Shown here: positions 26,305 to 36,382 of the stretch, piece after piece
How the letters are laid out: every line of letters begins with the position of its first letter
Position numbering within the stretch: position 1 is the first letter of the stretch
Assembly (NCBI RefSeq): GCF_000317285.1
Contig: NZ_AJLN01000062.1
Span: 1-63,665 of the forward strand
Direction of reading: 5' to 3'
Length of the DNA stretch: 63,665 nucleotides
Source: Chlorogloeopsis fritschii PCC 6912
GTDB taxonomy: Bacteria; Cyanobacteriota; Cyanobacteriia; Cyanobacteriales; Nostocaceae
Translations under genes and position numbers: made by a program
The notes under the pieces: model-generated
The model's database searches: none
Seen by the model: the letters and a program-made list of their open reading frames with translations, nothing else
Told to the model about the DNA's origin: nothing

Positions 26305-26862
26305 ATTTTGCGTTCGCACCCGACTGCCGTTTTTGAGTTAGATTTTTAGCCCCAAATATAGGGTTGTGTGTACCAATTGCTTTCAAAGCAAAAGTACTCC
26401 CTAACAGAAGTGCTCCCCACACCTAAGCACGTTATTTATATGACAAGGGAACATTACAACACAACTCTACCGCGATGAAGGATTTCTCCTTTCCATCTTT
26501 TTACAAATTAACTCCAATTTTGTTGTAATTTATCACTCCAAAGTTGTAATTAAACACAAGTTATGTCAATCTTAAGTAGTAATTTAATTCATTAAATATT
26601 TGTTCTACTCAGTATTAACTTAGCAATAAAAATAACTTTAAAACTATGAGTGTTATGATTAAATCGTGTAAATAAAAAGTAATTTTAAAGACATAGTATT
26701 TAAGTATAGACAATATGGCATATTTCTTAATGTGGAGTAGTAATTAAAAATTTGCAAAATATTAAGTCAAAGAAGTATTGCATATCGTCAGCATCTAATT
26801 ATTTATTGAGATATATCTAAGATTAATAAAATTTACTTCAAGAGCAAAGCAGGGGTAGTGTG
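26305..26862. other. Long AT-rich leader of the ATP-grasp ligase gene
   Basis: About 560 bases with no gene. Very AT-rich from 26560 to 26830. AGGGGT at 26851-26856 is the ribosome site for the ATG at 26863. The promoter is probably within this stretch, but I could not place it. Confidence 0.35.
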
Positions 26863-28473
26863 ATGCAAATTGTGAACATTTCTGACGGGAAAGAAACTGA
26901 CCCATTTCGACTTCTTCAGTCAACTTTGCGCGATCGCTGGCAAAATATTGAAGGCTCTACAAATAGCGATGTCGATATTTTAGTCGTTCCTTCCCTGAGC
27001 ATCGACCAGCGAGAACTCAGAAAGGTTGAAGGATACGAACACTATGAAGAGCGCTTGTTATTTTCCTTGATCCGTTTGTGGAACCCACGCAATAGGCTGA
27101 TTTATGTCACTTCTGTACCACTTCATCCCAGCATCATCGATTATTATTTACAACTGTTGCCTGGAATTCCCTTTTCTCATGCTCGCAATCGCCTGCTGCT
27201 CCTTTCCACTTATGATTCATCTCTCAAACCTTTGAGCCAAAAAATTTTAGAACGCCCCCGCTTGCTCAATCGTATTCGTCAAGCCTTAAGATTAGACAAA
27301 TCATTTATGATATGCTATAATACAACATCTTTAGAATCAGAATTATCTTTAAAATTAGGTGTACCCCTGTACGCTGCCGATCCAAAATTGCAAATTTGGG
27401 GAACTAAAAGTGGCAGTAGAGAAATCTTTGCAGAAAGTGGGGTACCGCATCCAGATGGTAGCCAGAGAGTTTGGAGTGCAGAGGATTTAGCACAAGCAGC
27501 TGCCGAGTTATGGGAACGCCAACCAACCTTAAAAAGGATGGTGGTAAAGCTCAATGAAGGCATTTCGGGAGAAGGAAACGCACTGTTGGATTTAAGACCA
27601 ATTGCCGAGTTTGCACCTGATGGTAATAGTTCTCATGCCCAAAGGGTAGCAGCAATTAGCGATTGTTTCCCCAAGCTACGTTTTCAAGCCAAACAAGAAA
27701 CTTGGGAGAACTTTTCAGAACGAATTACCGAATTAGGAGCAATTGTTGAAGCATTTGTGGAAGGAGAAATTAAGCGATCGCCCAGCGTGCAAGGACGGAT
27801 CACACCCTTAGGAGAAGTAGAAATCCTCTCCACCCACGACCAAATTCTCGGAGGGCCAGACGGACAAATTTATCTTGGCTGTCGTTTTCCTGCTGACAAA
27901 GCTTATCGGATACAATTACAACAATTAGGGTTGAAAGTTGGCAGAAAGCTGGCGGAAAAAGGCGCACTAGAAAGATTTGGCGTAGATTTTATTGCCGTTG
28001 ATCGGGGTAATGGAGAGTGGGATTTTCAGGCAATAGAAATTAATCTGCGCAAAGGCGGCACCACCCATCCCTTTATGACCCTAAAGTTATTAACTAACGG
28101 GCGCTATGACCTTTCCACTGGCTTATTTTACTCTCAACAAGGGCGTCCCAAATATTACATTGCTACCGACAACCTGCACAAAGAACGCTATCAAGGGCTT
28201 TTACCCAACGACTTAATGGACATTATTGCCCAACATCGATTGCACTTTGACACTGGCACTGAAACAGGCACAGTATTCCACTTGATGGGTTGTCTTTCTC
28301 AATTTGGCAAGTTGGGATTAACCAGCATTGGCGACTCCCCCCAACAAGCAGAAGAAATTTATAATAAAGTCGTGAAAGTCCTAGATGAAGAAACCAGCGG
28401 CAATAATAGCAGCAATTTTCCCAGTTTCTCAGAATACACTTTTCCCACTATTTGGGATGGATTTAGTTGTTAG
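26863..28473 (+). CDS. PGM1-related ATP-grasp peptide ligase
   Basis: 536 residues. The N-terminal half (DVDILVVPSLSIDQRELRKVEGYEHYEERLL, LWNPRNRLIYVTSVPLHPSI) and the ATP-grasp core (MVVKLNEGISGEGNALLDL, IVEAFVEGE, AIEINLRKGGTTHPFM) match the cyanobacterial proteins named after PGM1, the ligase that joins a peptide to an unusual amino acid in pheganomycin synthesis. Expected chemistry: ATP-dependent amide bond formation via an acyl phosphate. No peptide precursor or amino-acid biosynthesis genes adjoin it, so the product is unknown. The ATG at 26863 follows AGGGGT; the GTG at 26860 is not preferred. Confidence 0.78.
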   Translation: MQIVNISDGKETDPFRLLQSTLRDRWQNIEGSTNSDVDILVVPSLSIDQRELRKVEGYEHYEERLLFSLIRLWNPRNRLIYVTSVPLHPSIIDYYLQLLPGIPFSHARNRLLLLSTYDSSLKPLSQKILERPRLLNRIRQALRLDKSFMICYNTTSLESELSLKLGVPLYAADPKLQIWGTKSGSREIFAESGVPHPDGSQRVWSAEDLAQAAAELWERQPTLKRMVVKLNEGISGEGNALLDLRPIAEFAPDGNSSHAQRVAAISDCFPKLRFQAKQETWENFSERITELGAIVEAFVEGEIKRSPSVQGRITPLGEVEILSTHDQILGGPDGQIYLGCRFPADKAYRIQLQQLGLKVGRKLAEKGALERFGVDFIAVDRGNGEWDFQAIEINLRKGGTTHPFMTLKLLTNGRYDLSTGLFYSQQGRPKYYIATDNLHKERYQGLLPNDLMDIIAQHRLHFDTGTETGTVFHLMGCLSQFGKLGLTSIGDSPQQAEEIYNKVVKVLDEETSGNNSSNFPSFSEYTFPTIWDGFSC

Positions 28474-28540
28474 TTAGTGGATAGTGGATAGTGGATAGTG
28501 GTTAATAACCAACTCTACCTACCAACTACTAACTACTGTA

Positions 28541-28602
28541 CGGGCGGGTTTGGGTAATTATCTTTCGGCTAAAACTGATGATTTATCTTCTAAACCCGCC
28601 CC
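28541..28602 (+). repeat. Small dispersed palindromic repeat, family 2, copy 3
   Basis: cgggcgggtttgggtaatta opens it and taaacccgcccc closes it; the middle is tctttcggctaaaactgatg. Tandem tagtgga/actaact units flank it on both sides (28470-28640). Confidence 0.78.
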
Positions 28603-28670
28603 TACTAACTACTAACTACTAACCAATCCCCAATTTCCAATCCCCGATCCTCATTTGTGTATTAGCGGTT

Positions 28671-30422
28671 GTGTCTAACAAGAGCGCGGTTCACTGCATA
28701 AATCCAAACTGTCTACGTCCCTATCCCCAACCTTGGGGAAACAAGTTTTGCAACAGCTGTGGTGCGCCCTTAGAGCTGATAGATCGCTATGTGCCTACGG
28801 CGCGTTTAGGATCGGGAGGTTTTGCCCAAATTTATACTGTATGGGATCAAAAAACGCAAACAGAAAAGGTGCTAAAGGTGTTGGTAGAAGATTCACCTAA
28901 GGCGTTAGAATTATTTGCCCAAGAAGCAGCGGTTTTAAGCTGTTTGCGACATCCAGGTGTTCCCAAAATAGATCCTGATGGTTATTTTCAACGCTATTGG
29001 TCTGATTCTCAAAGACAGCTAAATCTGCCTTGTTTGGTAATGGAAAAAATTAACGGGCAGACGCTGGAAAACATCTTACAAACCTATTATCCTCAAGGAT
29101 GTCCCCAAGAACTGGTATTTGATTGGTTAACCCAAGCCACAGACATCTTACAGCACTTACACCAGCGCAATATCATTCATCGTGACATCAAACCTTCTAA
29201 CTTAATGCTGCGTCATTCGGCGTCGGTGGCAGGGGAACAGTTAGTATTAATCGATTTTGGTGGGGCAAAACAATTTGAAAGGGCAAATCTTGGTTCGGAA
29301 GCCCGATCTACAAAATTGTTTTCTTCTGGCTACAGTCCACCAGAACAAATTGCTGGTATTAATATTGGACCTGCGGCTGATTTTTATGCCCTCGGCCGGA
29401 CAATGATTGAATTATTGACGGGCAAACATCCGGCAGATTTAGAAGATCCGCTCACAGGAGAATTTAGTTGGCGCAGGCAAGCCAATGTTCATCCGCTGTT
29501 TGCAGACTTGCTGGATGAAATGGTAAAGGAGGATGCGCGATCGCGTCCAGCAAATACGGCTATTGTGCAAAGACGCTTGGCACAAATTTCTGGTGCATTA
29601 TCCAGCAATGTTGGGCACCCTAGCCGCCAATTTACTCCTTCTGTACGCACAACTGCACCAGCTCCGATTTCAACATTTTTCTTAAAGCTCGAAAAAACTC
29701 TTCAACGAGCAGTTAATAATTCTACTAATACAGTAAGAAAAATTATAGTTTTTATATTTCAGGCGATCGTCCAGGTAATCCGAGCCTGTCTAGATACGAT
29801 TTGGTCAATGCTTGTAACTTGTATTGGTGCTGGCATAGGTACAATTACTGGCTATTTCTTAGCATATAGGACAACATGGGGAGCAGAAGTTGGCGAACTT
29901 TTGTCTAAGCAACTAACTGTGTTACTGGCGAATAATCAACCTGTATTGGGTTCAGAAATTCTGGTATTTGCAGGTGCTGGTTTCGGAACTGCATGGGGAT
30001 TGACAGTAGCGGGAGGTTACGGGCAAAGACGGCGGCTTTTAGTTGCATCACTAATGGGCATAATTAGCTATAGCTTCGGTTGGTTTATTTTGCAATTATT
30101 CACACCCAAAGATAGTGGTGAGGGTTTGGTAGGATTAATTTTGGCTGCCGTTTCCCTGTTCACTTTGGGATTAGGTCTTCGTAGCCATCAAATAGTTCAC
30201 GCTGTTATTGCCGCCTTTGGTACTGCTATTCCATTTGCACTTTTGATGAGTTTGGGGATTTCATCAAGTTTGTTCGACTTGTTTCGCCCTACTGATAATT
30301 GGCAAGAGTTGTGGCTAAAGATTGCCTTTTTTGGCTTTATTGGTATTTTTATTAGTTTCTGGCTGGGAGTGAGTTACTACCTAATTGTCCCTGGTTTGCG
30401 TTTATTGGGCTGGCGTAAATAA
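28671..30422 (+). CDS. Membrane-bound serine/threonine protein kinase with zinc ribbon
   Basis: 583 residues. An N-terminal ribbon with two cysteine pairs (CINPNC, CNSCG) is followed by a protein kinase domain: glycine loop ARLGSGGFAQIY, VLKVL lysine, IIHRDIKPSN catalytic loop, LIDFGGAK and SSGYSPPEQ. The last ~200 residues have several hydrophobic segments (TIWSMLVTCIGAGIGTITG onward). This domain order is common for cyanobacterial Hanks-type kinases. It starts with GTG at 28671. No phosphatase or target gene adjoins it. Confidence 0.9.
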   Translation: MSNKSAVHCINPNCLRPYPQPWGNKFCNSCGAPLELIDRYVPTARLGSGGFAQIYTVWDQKTQTEKVLKVLVEDSPKALELFAQEAAVLSCLRHPGVPKIDPDGYFQRYWSDSQRQLNLPCLVMEKINGQTLENILQTYYPQGCPQELVFDWLTQATDILQHLHQRNIIHRDIKPSNLMLRHSASVAGEQLVLIDFGGAKQFERANLGSEARSTKLFSSGYSPPEQIAGINIGPAADFYALGRTMIELLTGKHPADLEDPLTGEFSWRRQANVHPLFADLLDEMVKEDARSRPANTAIVQRRLAQISGALSSNVGHPSRQFTPSVRTTAPAPISTFFLKLEKTLQRAVNNSTNTVRKIIVFIFQAIVQVIRACLDTIWSMLVTCIGAGIGTITGYFLAYRTTWGAEVGELLSKQLTVLLANNQPVLGSEILVFAGAGFGTAWGLTVAGGYGQRRRLLVASLMGIISYSFGWFILQLFTPKDSGEGLVGLILAAVSLFTLGLGLRSHQIVHAVIAAFGTAIPFALLMSLGISSSLFDLFRPTDNWQELWLKIAFFGFIGIFISFWLGVSYYLIVPGLRLLGWRK

Positions 30423-30438
30423 ATCAATATGCCAATCA

Positions 30439-30477
30439 ATATCCCCCTCGTCGCTGGTTCACCGACTTGGGGGATAT
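30439..30477 (+). terminator. Hairpin after the kinase gene
   Basis: atatccccc and gggggatat form a 9-bp stem starting 17 bp after the kinase stop, with further pairing inside (tcg/cga). There is no T run, so termination is possible but not certain. Confidence 0.5.
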
Positions 30478-31085
30478 CATAATTAGCTGTCTATATAGTT
30501 TCGGTATAATTCGTTCTCGATGACTCTATTTTAAGAACTACTACTAATTTTGACTAGCTAAAATATTGATGTATAAGGTACTTTTACAGTTTCTTTATTG
30601 CGACTTCATACTTTATGATTCTAAATCTAAGTAATCCTAAATTATCTTTTGTATGGACTAATTTTGGCAAGATTTTACTTTGAGGAAATGGAATTTATTT
30701 ATAATTTTTTAATCTTTTTATCATAAAAGCTTTGTGTAATTTTGCCTAGCCTGCAAATTATAATTTACATTATTTTTACTTTTTCTTTAATAATAATTTA
30801 TACTGACTAATTTTCTAACGAGTCTGATTATGCTATCCAAACGTAATTTACCTTTGAGTGTTCACTGCTTAACTGAGTCTTCTCAAATCACAGAGTTCAG
30901 TAAGCTGAAAAACATTTAGGCTTGATGTTGTAATCAGCCTAAACTCTTGTGGGGTAGGCTGTTCAGCCCGCTCATGCTATACCGCTTAAATGTAGAACAG
31001 CTTACGCTCTGCTGTAGTGGATTAAGAGCGATCTATTCCTTAACATTTCTTTATCATTAAACAAAGTGCGTCATTGAATTGAAAA
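30478..31085. other. AT-rich intergenic region
   Basis: About 600 bases without a gene. 30530-30800 is very AT-rich. A more structured part near 30940-31015 carries ggctgttcagcccg and agcttacgctctgctg, which can pair weakly. Nothing identifiable as an RNA. Confidence 0.35.
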
Positions 31086-32267
31086 ATGCTTAACCGTATT
31101 AAAGATTTAGCAATAACACTCGCTCCCCGCTTAATAGAAATTCGCCGTCATATCCACTCTCACCCAGAACTCAGCGGGCAGGAGTACCAAACAGCTGCCT
31201 TCGTAGCTGGTGTGTTATCTTCTAACGCTCTTCATGTACGGGAGGGAGTAGGTAAAACTGGTGTGATTGGAGAATTGCAAGGTACTGGTAAAGACGATCG
31301 CATTTTGGCAATTCGTACTGATATGGATGCTCTACCAATTCAAGAGCGCACTGGTTTGGAGTTTGCTTCTCGTGTCCAAGGTTTGATGCACGCTTGCGGT
31401 CATGATGTTCATACCACAGTGGGCTTGGGAACCGCAATGGTACTATCTCAACTTGCAGAGGAGTTGCCTGGGAAAATACGATTTTTATTTCAGCCAGCAG
31501 AGGAAATTGCTCAAGGTGCCAACTGGATGGTAACTGATGGAGCAATGGAGGGAGTGAGTGGAGTATTGGGTATTCATGTTTTCCCCTCTATCCCTGCTGG
31601 TTCAATTGGCGTGCGTTACGGCGCACTGACAGCCGCAGCTGACGATCTAGAAATTATTATCTTGGGAGAATCGGGACATGGTGCTCGTCCCCATGAGGCA
31701 ATTGATGCAATTTGGATTGCTGCGCAAGTCATCACTACACTCCAACAAGCAATTAGCCGGACACAGAACCCTTTACGTCCTGTAGTGTTGAGTATAGGGC
31801 AGATTAGTGGAGGCAGAGCGCCAAATGTGATTGCCGATCGAGTGCAGTTGTTGGGAACCGTGCGATCGCTCCATCCCGAAACTCGTGCTAATTTACCAAA
31901 TTGGATTGAAAAAATTGTTGCTAGCGTCTGCAATTCCTACGGTGCCAAATACCAAGTGAATTATCGCCAGGGTGTACCCAGCGTTCAAAATGATTACTTT
32001 CTTACCCAATTGTTGCAATCAGGAGCAGAAGAAGCTTGGGGAAGCGATCGCGTGCAAGTCTTACCAGAGCCTTCCCTTGGTGCTGAAGATTTTTCCGTTT
32101 ATTTAGAAAAAGCTCCCGGTTCTATGTTCCGCCTGGGTGTAGGTTTCACAGATAGAGTCATTAACTACCCATTACATCATCCTCAATTTGAAGTTGATGA
32201 ATCTGCTATCATCACTGGTGTTGTGACTATGGCATACACAGCTTACAAATATTGGCAGGCAAACTAA
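31086..32267 (+). CDS. M20-family amidohydrolase
   Basis: 393-residue M20D metallopeptidase-type enzyme. Metal-site motifs: AIRTDMDALPIQE, HACGHDVHTT, FQPAEEIAQGA, GIHVFPSIPAG and ALGAEDFSVYLE-like LGAEDFSVY near the end. The dimerisation domain sits in the middle (GESGHGARPHEAIDA). Likely hydrolyses N-acyl or N-carbamoyl amino acids, or auxin-like conjugates in related enzymes. Single gene, complete. Confidence 0.9.
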   Translation: MLNRIKDLAITLAPRLIEIRRHIHSHPELSGQEYQTAAFVAGVLSSNALHVREGVGKTGVIGELQGTGKDDRILAIRTDMDALPIQERTGLEFASRVQGLMHACGHDVHTTVGLGTAMVLSQLAEELPGKIRFLFQPAEEIAQGANWMVTDGAMEGVSGVLGIHVFPSIPAGSIGVRYGALTAAADDLEIIILGESGHGARPHEAIDAIWIAAQVITTLQQAISRTQNPLRPVVLSIGQISGGRAPNVIADRVQLLGTVRSLHPETRANLPNWIEKIVASVCNSYGAKYQVNYRQGVPSVQNDYFLTQLLQSGAEEAWGSDRVQVLPEPSLGAEDFSVYLEKAPGSMFRLGVGFTDRVINYPLHHPQFEVDESAIITGVVTMAYTAYKYWQAN

Positions 32268-32321
32268 ACTTTAGTCTGTAAAATTTTAATCTAAAATTTA
32301 TTCTTTGTTGACTCGTCATTT

Positions 32322-32350
32322 AAGAGGGAAAAGCACAGTTTTTCCTCTTC
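32322..32350 (+). terminator. Likely rho-independent terminator
   Basis: aagagggaaaa and tttttcctctt form a stem 55 bp after the amidohydrolase stop. Thymines lie within the 3' arm rather than after it. Confidence 0.5.
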
Positions 32351-32497
32351 TAGCGGGTTTTTAACCATGAGTTAAATTAGGTAAAGTAAGATGAATTTTA
32401 CCAGTAATTTCTATAACATAGACTACTAGAACTACACTGAAAAAATAAACAAAAGGTTTTTCATATCCAAGACTTTTAAATGATGGAGGATGTGAGC

Positions 32498-33157
32498 ATG
32501 AGTGCAACAACCAAATTAAAAGATGTAGTGAAAGGAATTCTTCCAGAACGCATTGTTTGGCAAATACAAAGTCTTCTACATGAGATGGCAACTCGAAAGT
32601 TGCGCGGATTAGAGTTTCATTTAAACCATCCGGATCGGTTGGTACTTGAAGATAACATCATTCCTTACTTTGTTGCTCATAGTGAGTTCAATAAAATTCT
32701 TTTTGTAGGCTGTGAATGGTTCACAAAACCATACGAAAAATACTTTAAAAATAAAGAGTACTGGACAATAGAAATTGATCCTGGTAAAGCTAAATATGGT
32801 TCAAGAAAGCATCATATTATAGACCCACTCCAAAATCTCAGCCATCATGTTGAAGATAATTATTTTGATTTAATCTTTTACAATGGAGTATTTGGATTTG
32901 GAATCAATACGAAAGAGGATACAGAAGAATCATTTTGGCAGTGTTTTCAATGTTTGCGTCCCGGTGGAGTTTTAGTGTTTGGTTGGAATGATAAGCCTGA
33001 GTATAAACCTTTTCCTGTGATTGAAGAGTGTGAGAATTTAAAAAGGTTTCAACCTTATATCTTCCCTCCTTTTGCAGCTACAGAATATACAGTTGAGGAC
33101 GATCGCTTTGAATATGGGCACAGATTTAACTTTTACACTAAACCCGTGACAGCGTAG
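32498..33157 (+). CDS. SAM-dependent methyltransferase-like protein
   Basis: About 219 residues. Class I methyltransferase features: NKILFVGCEWFTKPYEKYF (motif I with the unusual Cys-Glu), WTIEIDPGKAKYG, DNYFDLIFYNGVFGFG and FQCLRPGGVLVFGWND. The substrate is unknown; the N-terminus (KDVVKGILPERIVWQIQSL) resembles glycan-associated methyltransferases. Start: ATG at 32498 with GGAGG eight bases upstream, rather than the ATG at 32480. Confidence 0.78.
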   Translation: MSATTKLKDVVKGILPERIVWQIQSLLHEMATRKLRGLEFHLNHPDRLVLEDNIIPYFVAHSEFNKILFVGCEWFTKPYEKYFKNKEYWTIEIDPGKAKYGSRKHHIIDPLQNLSHHVEDNYFDLIFYNGVFGFGINTKEDTEESFWQCFQCLRPGGVLVFGWNDKPEYKPFPVIEECENLKRFQPYIFPPFAATEYTVEDDRFEYGHRFNFYTKPVTA

Positions 33158-33183
33158 GTACAGATAATAAGTGATGATACAAA

Positions 33184-33210
33184 AACTCCCAACACTGTGT
33201 GTCGGGAGTT
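33184..33210. terminator. Hairpin between convergent genes
   Basis: aactccc/gggagtt plus inner cac/gtg pairs, 27 bp after the methyltransferase stop. It could serve as a terminator; only a weak T-rich tail follows. Confidence 0.45.
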
Positions 33211-33353
33211 ACAATACAAACCCAGCAAGTGGCATTCAGCACTAAAATCACATTCGGATATTAAGATTCAGTAAATGAGGAAAAAAGCAAAGTATTTTTA
33301 CCTTTTTCCTTTTCTAGCTGTGATTGCTTTCCGATGAGGAAAACAAAGCTCTA

Positions 33354-34406
33354 TTACTTAGACGCTGCACCCTGTTTACCCAGTCTCTCTTGAATTTTCT
33401 GTTTGGCAGCTTTGAATTGAGTAGCTAGTTGTTCGCTTTGATCACTGCTTAAGTTATTGCGAATAGCAGCGAACATTGTGCTTTCTTCTTGACGAATATG
33501 ATCGCCTACAGCATCCATTAGCTGTCTAACTTTATCTTTGAATTGAGATGAAGAGGGATCGTTAGCCTTAATTTCCTCTAACATCCGCTTCATTTCAGCT
33601 TGCTCGTCATACAATTCTTGAGTGTCACCTTCACCGTAGAAAGGACGTACTCTTGGGTATACGACTTCTTCTTCAGCTTCAGCGTGAGCAGTTAGATCCT
33701 TATAAATTTGACCGAAGTATTCTTGGATCTTTTGTGGATCGTTGCTTGCCAACAGCTCGGTGAACAGGGTATTTACCTTGTTGTGATCCAGGCGGATAAC
33801 ATCCTGGACATTCATATCACTTTTATCAGAGGTTTGGGTAACAGCACTACCGAATACACCGCTCAATGCTGCCATTGCATCTTGCACACGTCCCCAGATA
33901 CCTTGATCTGCTTCTTGTCCTGTTAATTCACGAACACCCAAAACCTCTAAAATACCTTTGAGTTGCTCTTGGTGAGCACGGTTTTCAAAGTTAACAGTAT
34001 TTAAAGGCCCGATCGCCATCATGACGTCAGCACCGACTTTTTGAGCCGCCTTATGAACTGTTAAGCCGGACATTACTTGTTGGTGCTTCAGCAATTCATG
34101 CTGAAATACTTTTTCGTATGTGTTTAATTCAGAGCCTTGCATCAATTGCTGAACTTTTTTAACCATCTCAGAAATGGTTTTGTCAGGCTCGGCTTGAATA
34201 CCGTACTGCACATTCACAGTTTCCAGAATGCCCATATTTTTATTGTCATCATCGAGCATTTTCTGGATGCGATTGCGAATTTCGTTATCAGAAATCTCTT
34301 TCAAAAATTGTTGCTCATTGTTGATAATCAACTTTTGAATTTCTTTCATATCTGCCAACTTTTTGGCAATAGCAGTACGTTTAGTATCGTCTAAAGTTGT
34401 TACCAT
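33354..34406 (-). CDS. Hemerythrin (HHE)-domain protein with ferritin-like N-terminal half
   Basis: 350 residues. The N-terminal helical half has ferritin-like spacing (HELLKHQQVMSGLTVHKAAQKVG, NFENRAHQEQLKGILEVLG). The C-terminal HHE domain shows the iron ligands IRLDHNKVNTLFTELL, LTAHAEAEEEVVYPRV and VGDHIRQEESTMFAAI. Likely binds a di-iron centre and acts in oxygen, NO or iron handling. AGGAG eight bases before the ATG supports the start. Confidence 0.85.
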   Translation of the reverse strand: MVTTLDDTKRTAIAKKLADMKEIQKLIINNEQQFLKEISDNEIRNRIQKMLDDDNKNMGILETVNVQYGIQAEPDKTISEMVKKVQQLMQGSELNTYEKVFQHELLKHQQVMSGLTVHKAAQKVGADVMMAIGPLNTVNFENRAHQEQLKGILEVLGVRELTGQEADQGIWGRVQDAMAALSGVFGSAVTQTSDKSDMNVQDVIRLDHNKVNTLFTELLASNDPQKIQEYFGQIYKDLTAHAEAEEEVVYPRVRPFYGEGDTQELYDEQAEMKRMLEEIKANDPSSSQFKDKVRQLMDAVGDHIRQEESTMFAAIRNNLSSDQSEQLATQFKAAKQKIQERLGKQGAASK

Positions 34407-34682
34407 CTTTAGTTCTCCTCTAACAAACTTTAATTGTTTGTATTTTCAACACTTTCAAGGTTGACATATTGTTTCAGAGCACTCCATCTTTCTTTTGAGC
34501 GATAACCCCGAAACCAAGGATATAAAAATTTCAATTTTCAGGATAATTTTTACAAGCGAATCGCATTTATACTTTTAGATAGATAACTGCTAAAACGACA
34601 CTCCACCGTCGGGTAGATAAATTTTTATTTTTGCTTTTCTAGATTGGCTTCAGGATATTTAAAGAGAGGAGATCCGATCATA

Positions 34683-35422
34683 ATGTCAGAAAATCCTGGG
34701 CTAGGAGAGCAGGCGCTAAATAAAGCCGCAGAGTAGGCTTATCTAGCCAATTAGATGAAGTAGAAAATTTAGATGTAAATATCCAAGCTGAACCTTTAAA
34801 TCTAGTTCAGGGGCAGGTAGAGGCAGTTTCTATTGAAGGTGAAGGTTTGGTAATGCAGCAGGATCTGCGCATGGAAGAACTAGATATGGATATTGATAGT
34901 GTTGCTATCAATCCTCTCAGTGCAGCTTTTGGCAAAATTGAACTAACCAAACCTACCCAAGGTAAGGCACGGGTAGTTTTAACCGAAGCAGATATCAACC
35001 GTGCTTTCAACTCCGAGTATGTCCGTTCTCAACTGCAAACTCAGAAAATTCATGTTAATGGCAAATTAACAACATTTGTCCCTCAAAATGTAGAATTTCG
35101 CCTACCTGGAGAAGATAAAGTAGCATTGGACGCTACCTTACTTTTACAAGAAAGCCAAGAAACGCAAAAAGTCGCATTTTCAGCAGTACCGCGTGTTAAT
35201 GACAGTGGGCAAACAGTGACTTTAGAAAATGTCGAATATGGTGAAAATCAGGAAACATCTCCAGAACTGACAAAAGCTTTGGTAGATGCTACCAGCGAAA
35301 TTTTGGATTTGAGAAACTTCGATTTAGAAGGCATGACTTTACGGGTTAAAAATTTAGAGGTGGAAGTAGGCAAACTCATACTGCAAGCCGAAGCTTATGT
35401 TGAGCAAATCCCTACGGCATAA
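34683..35422 (+). pseudogene. DUF2993 (LmeA-like) gene split by a frameshift
   Basis: An ATG at 34683 preceded by AGGAGA starts MSENPGLGEQALNKAAE and then hits TAG at 34734. One frame over, the sequence continues GLSSQLDEVENLDVNIQAEP, NLVQGQVEAVSIEGEGLV into an open frame to 35422 (MQQDLRMEELDMDIDSVAIN, ITL-type lipid-binding DUF2993 body, VEVGKLILQAEAYV). A one-base deletion (expected GAGATGGGC, seen GAGTAGGC) explains it. Without reading-frame repair, only a TTG at 34847 could start a shortened 191-residue protein. Confidence 0.75.
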
Positions 35423-35512
35423 TGTACAGATTTGTTTACTTTGGTGCAATTAGTGACACCAATTTACGGATAAATTTTTGAAGTCCTTTATTACTCGGAG
35501 TCTAGAGAAATT

Positions 35513-36055
35513 ATGGAAACTCAAGAAAGAAATACTACACCTTATCCCAATATTCCTGCTTTTTTAGAAAGTGATGATAGAGAATTTCGTGATACTGGTG
35601 TACCTAGTACTGTTGCGATCGCAGGGCATCCTATCCACCCCATTCTTGTTCAATTCCCAATAGCATTCCTTGTTGGAGCGCTGTTAAGCGATGTTGCCTT
35701 CTGGTTAACTGATGACACTTTCTGGGCACGAGCCTCTTATTGGCTTATACTCGGCGGCTTGGTAGGCGGTATCGCAGCAGCTCTAACTGGTATTCTCGAC
35801 TTTTTGAGAATAGGAAGAGTTCGCAAACGCACTGCTGGCTGGGCACACTTAATTTTAAACGTAAGTGCCCTAGTGCTGACAATTATTAACTTGGTATTGC
35901 GCTGGGATAATCCAGTTATGCCCATCCTACCTTGGGGACTTGTACTCTCAGTTATCGTAGCCTCGCTTCTCGGTGTATCTGGATGGTATGGTGGCGAATT
36001 GGTTTATAGGCATAAAATTTCTGTCATTGGCAACGGTAGACCAGATAGTCCTTAA
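35513..36055 (+). CDS. DUF2231 membrane protein
   Basis: 180 residues with four membrane segments. The family signature is GHPIHPILVQFPIAFL after a ~38-residue soluble start; then YWLILGGLVGGIAAALTGILDF and HLILNVSALVLTIINLVLR. DUF2231 proteins are often annotated as putative haem- or redox-related membrane proteins, but function is unproven. It lies 90 bp after the DUF2993 gene on the same strand. Confidence 0.83.
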   Translation: METQERNTTPYPNIPAFLESDDREFRDTGVPSTVAIAGHPIHPILVQFPIAFLVGALLSDVAFWLTDDTFWARASYWLILGGLVGGIAAALTGILDFLRIGRVRKRTAGWAHLILNVSALVLTIINLVLRWDNPVMPILPWGLVLSVIVASLLGVSGWYGGELVYRHKISVIGNGRPDSP

Positions 36056-36310
36056 AGACAAGGGGACACGGAGACAAGGAGGCAAGGAGAGAAGACGTGA
36101 GTCGCGATCCTTCCCCTTGTCCCCCTATCCTCTTTCTTTGCGTCACCCTCCGGGTACTCTACGAGAAGACGCCCTCTGGGCGTCTACACCAGTCGCCCCA
36201 AGTCTAAGTTCTACCCCTTCAGGGAAGGCTTCGCCAGCGGATATGCTTTGCGAACGCCGCAAAGCGGTTCAACCCAAGGTGCTGGTTCACCGCATTTCAA
36301 TGTCTCCGCG
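36056..36310. repeat. Palindrome-rich intergenic block
   Basis: Several small palindromes are packed together: caccctccgggt, gacgccctctgggcgtc, cttcagggaaggcttcgcc and gaacgccgcaaagcggttc, ending in gctggttcaccgc. A tandem gacaagg/ggagaca tract precedes them. The block has no gene and may be a composite of repeats like the one at 39465-39550. Confidence 0.5.
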
Positions 36311-36382
36311 TCTTCCTCTCCTTGTAGTCTGGGTAGTTTATATGCCATCTTGTACCTACTACCTCATCTCTTTTCTATTACC

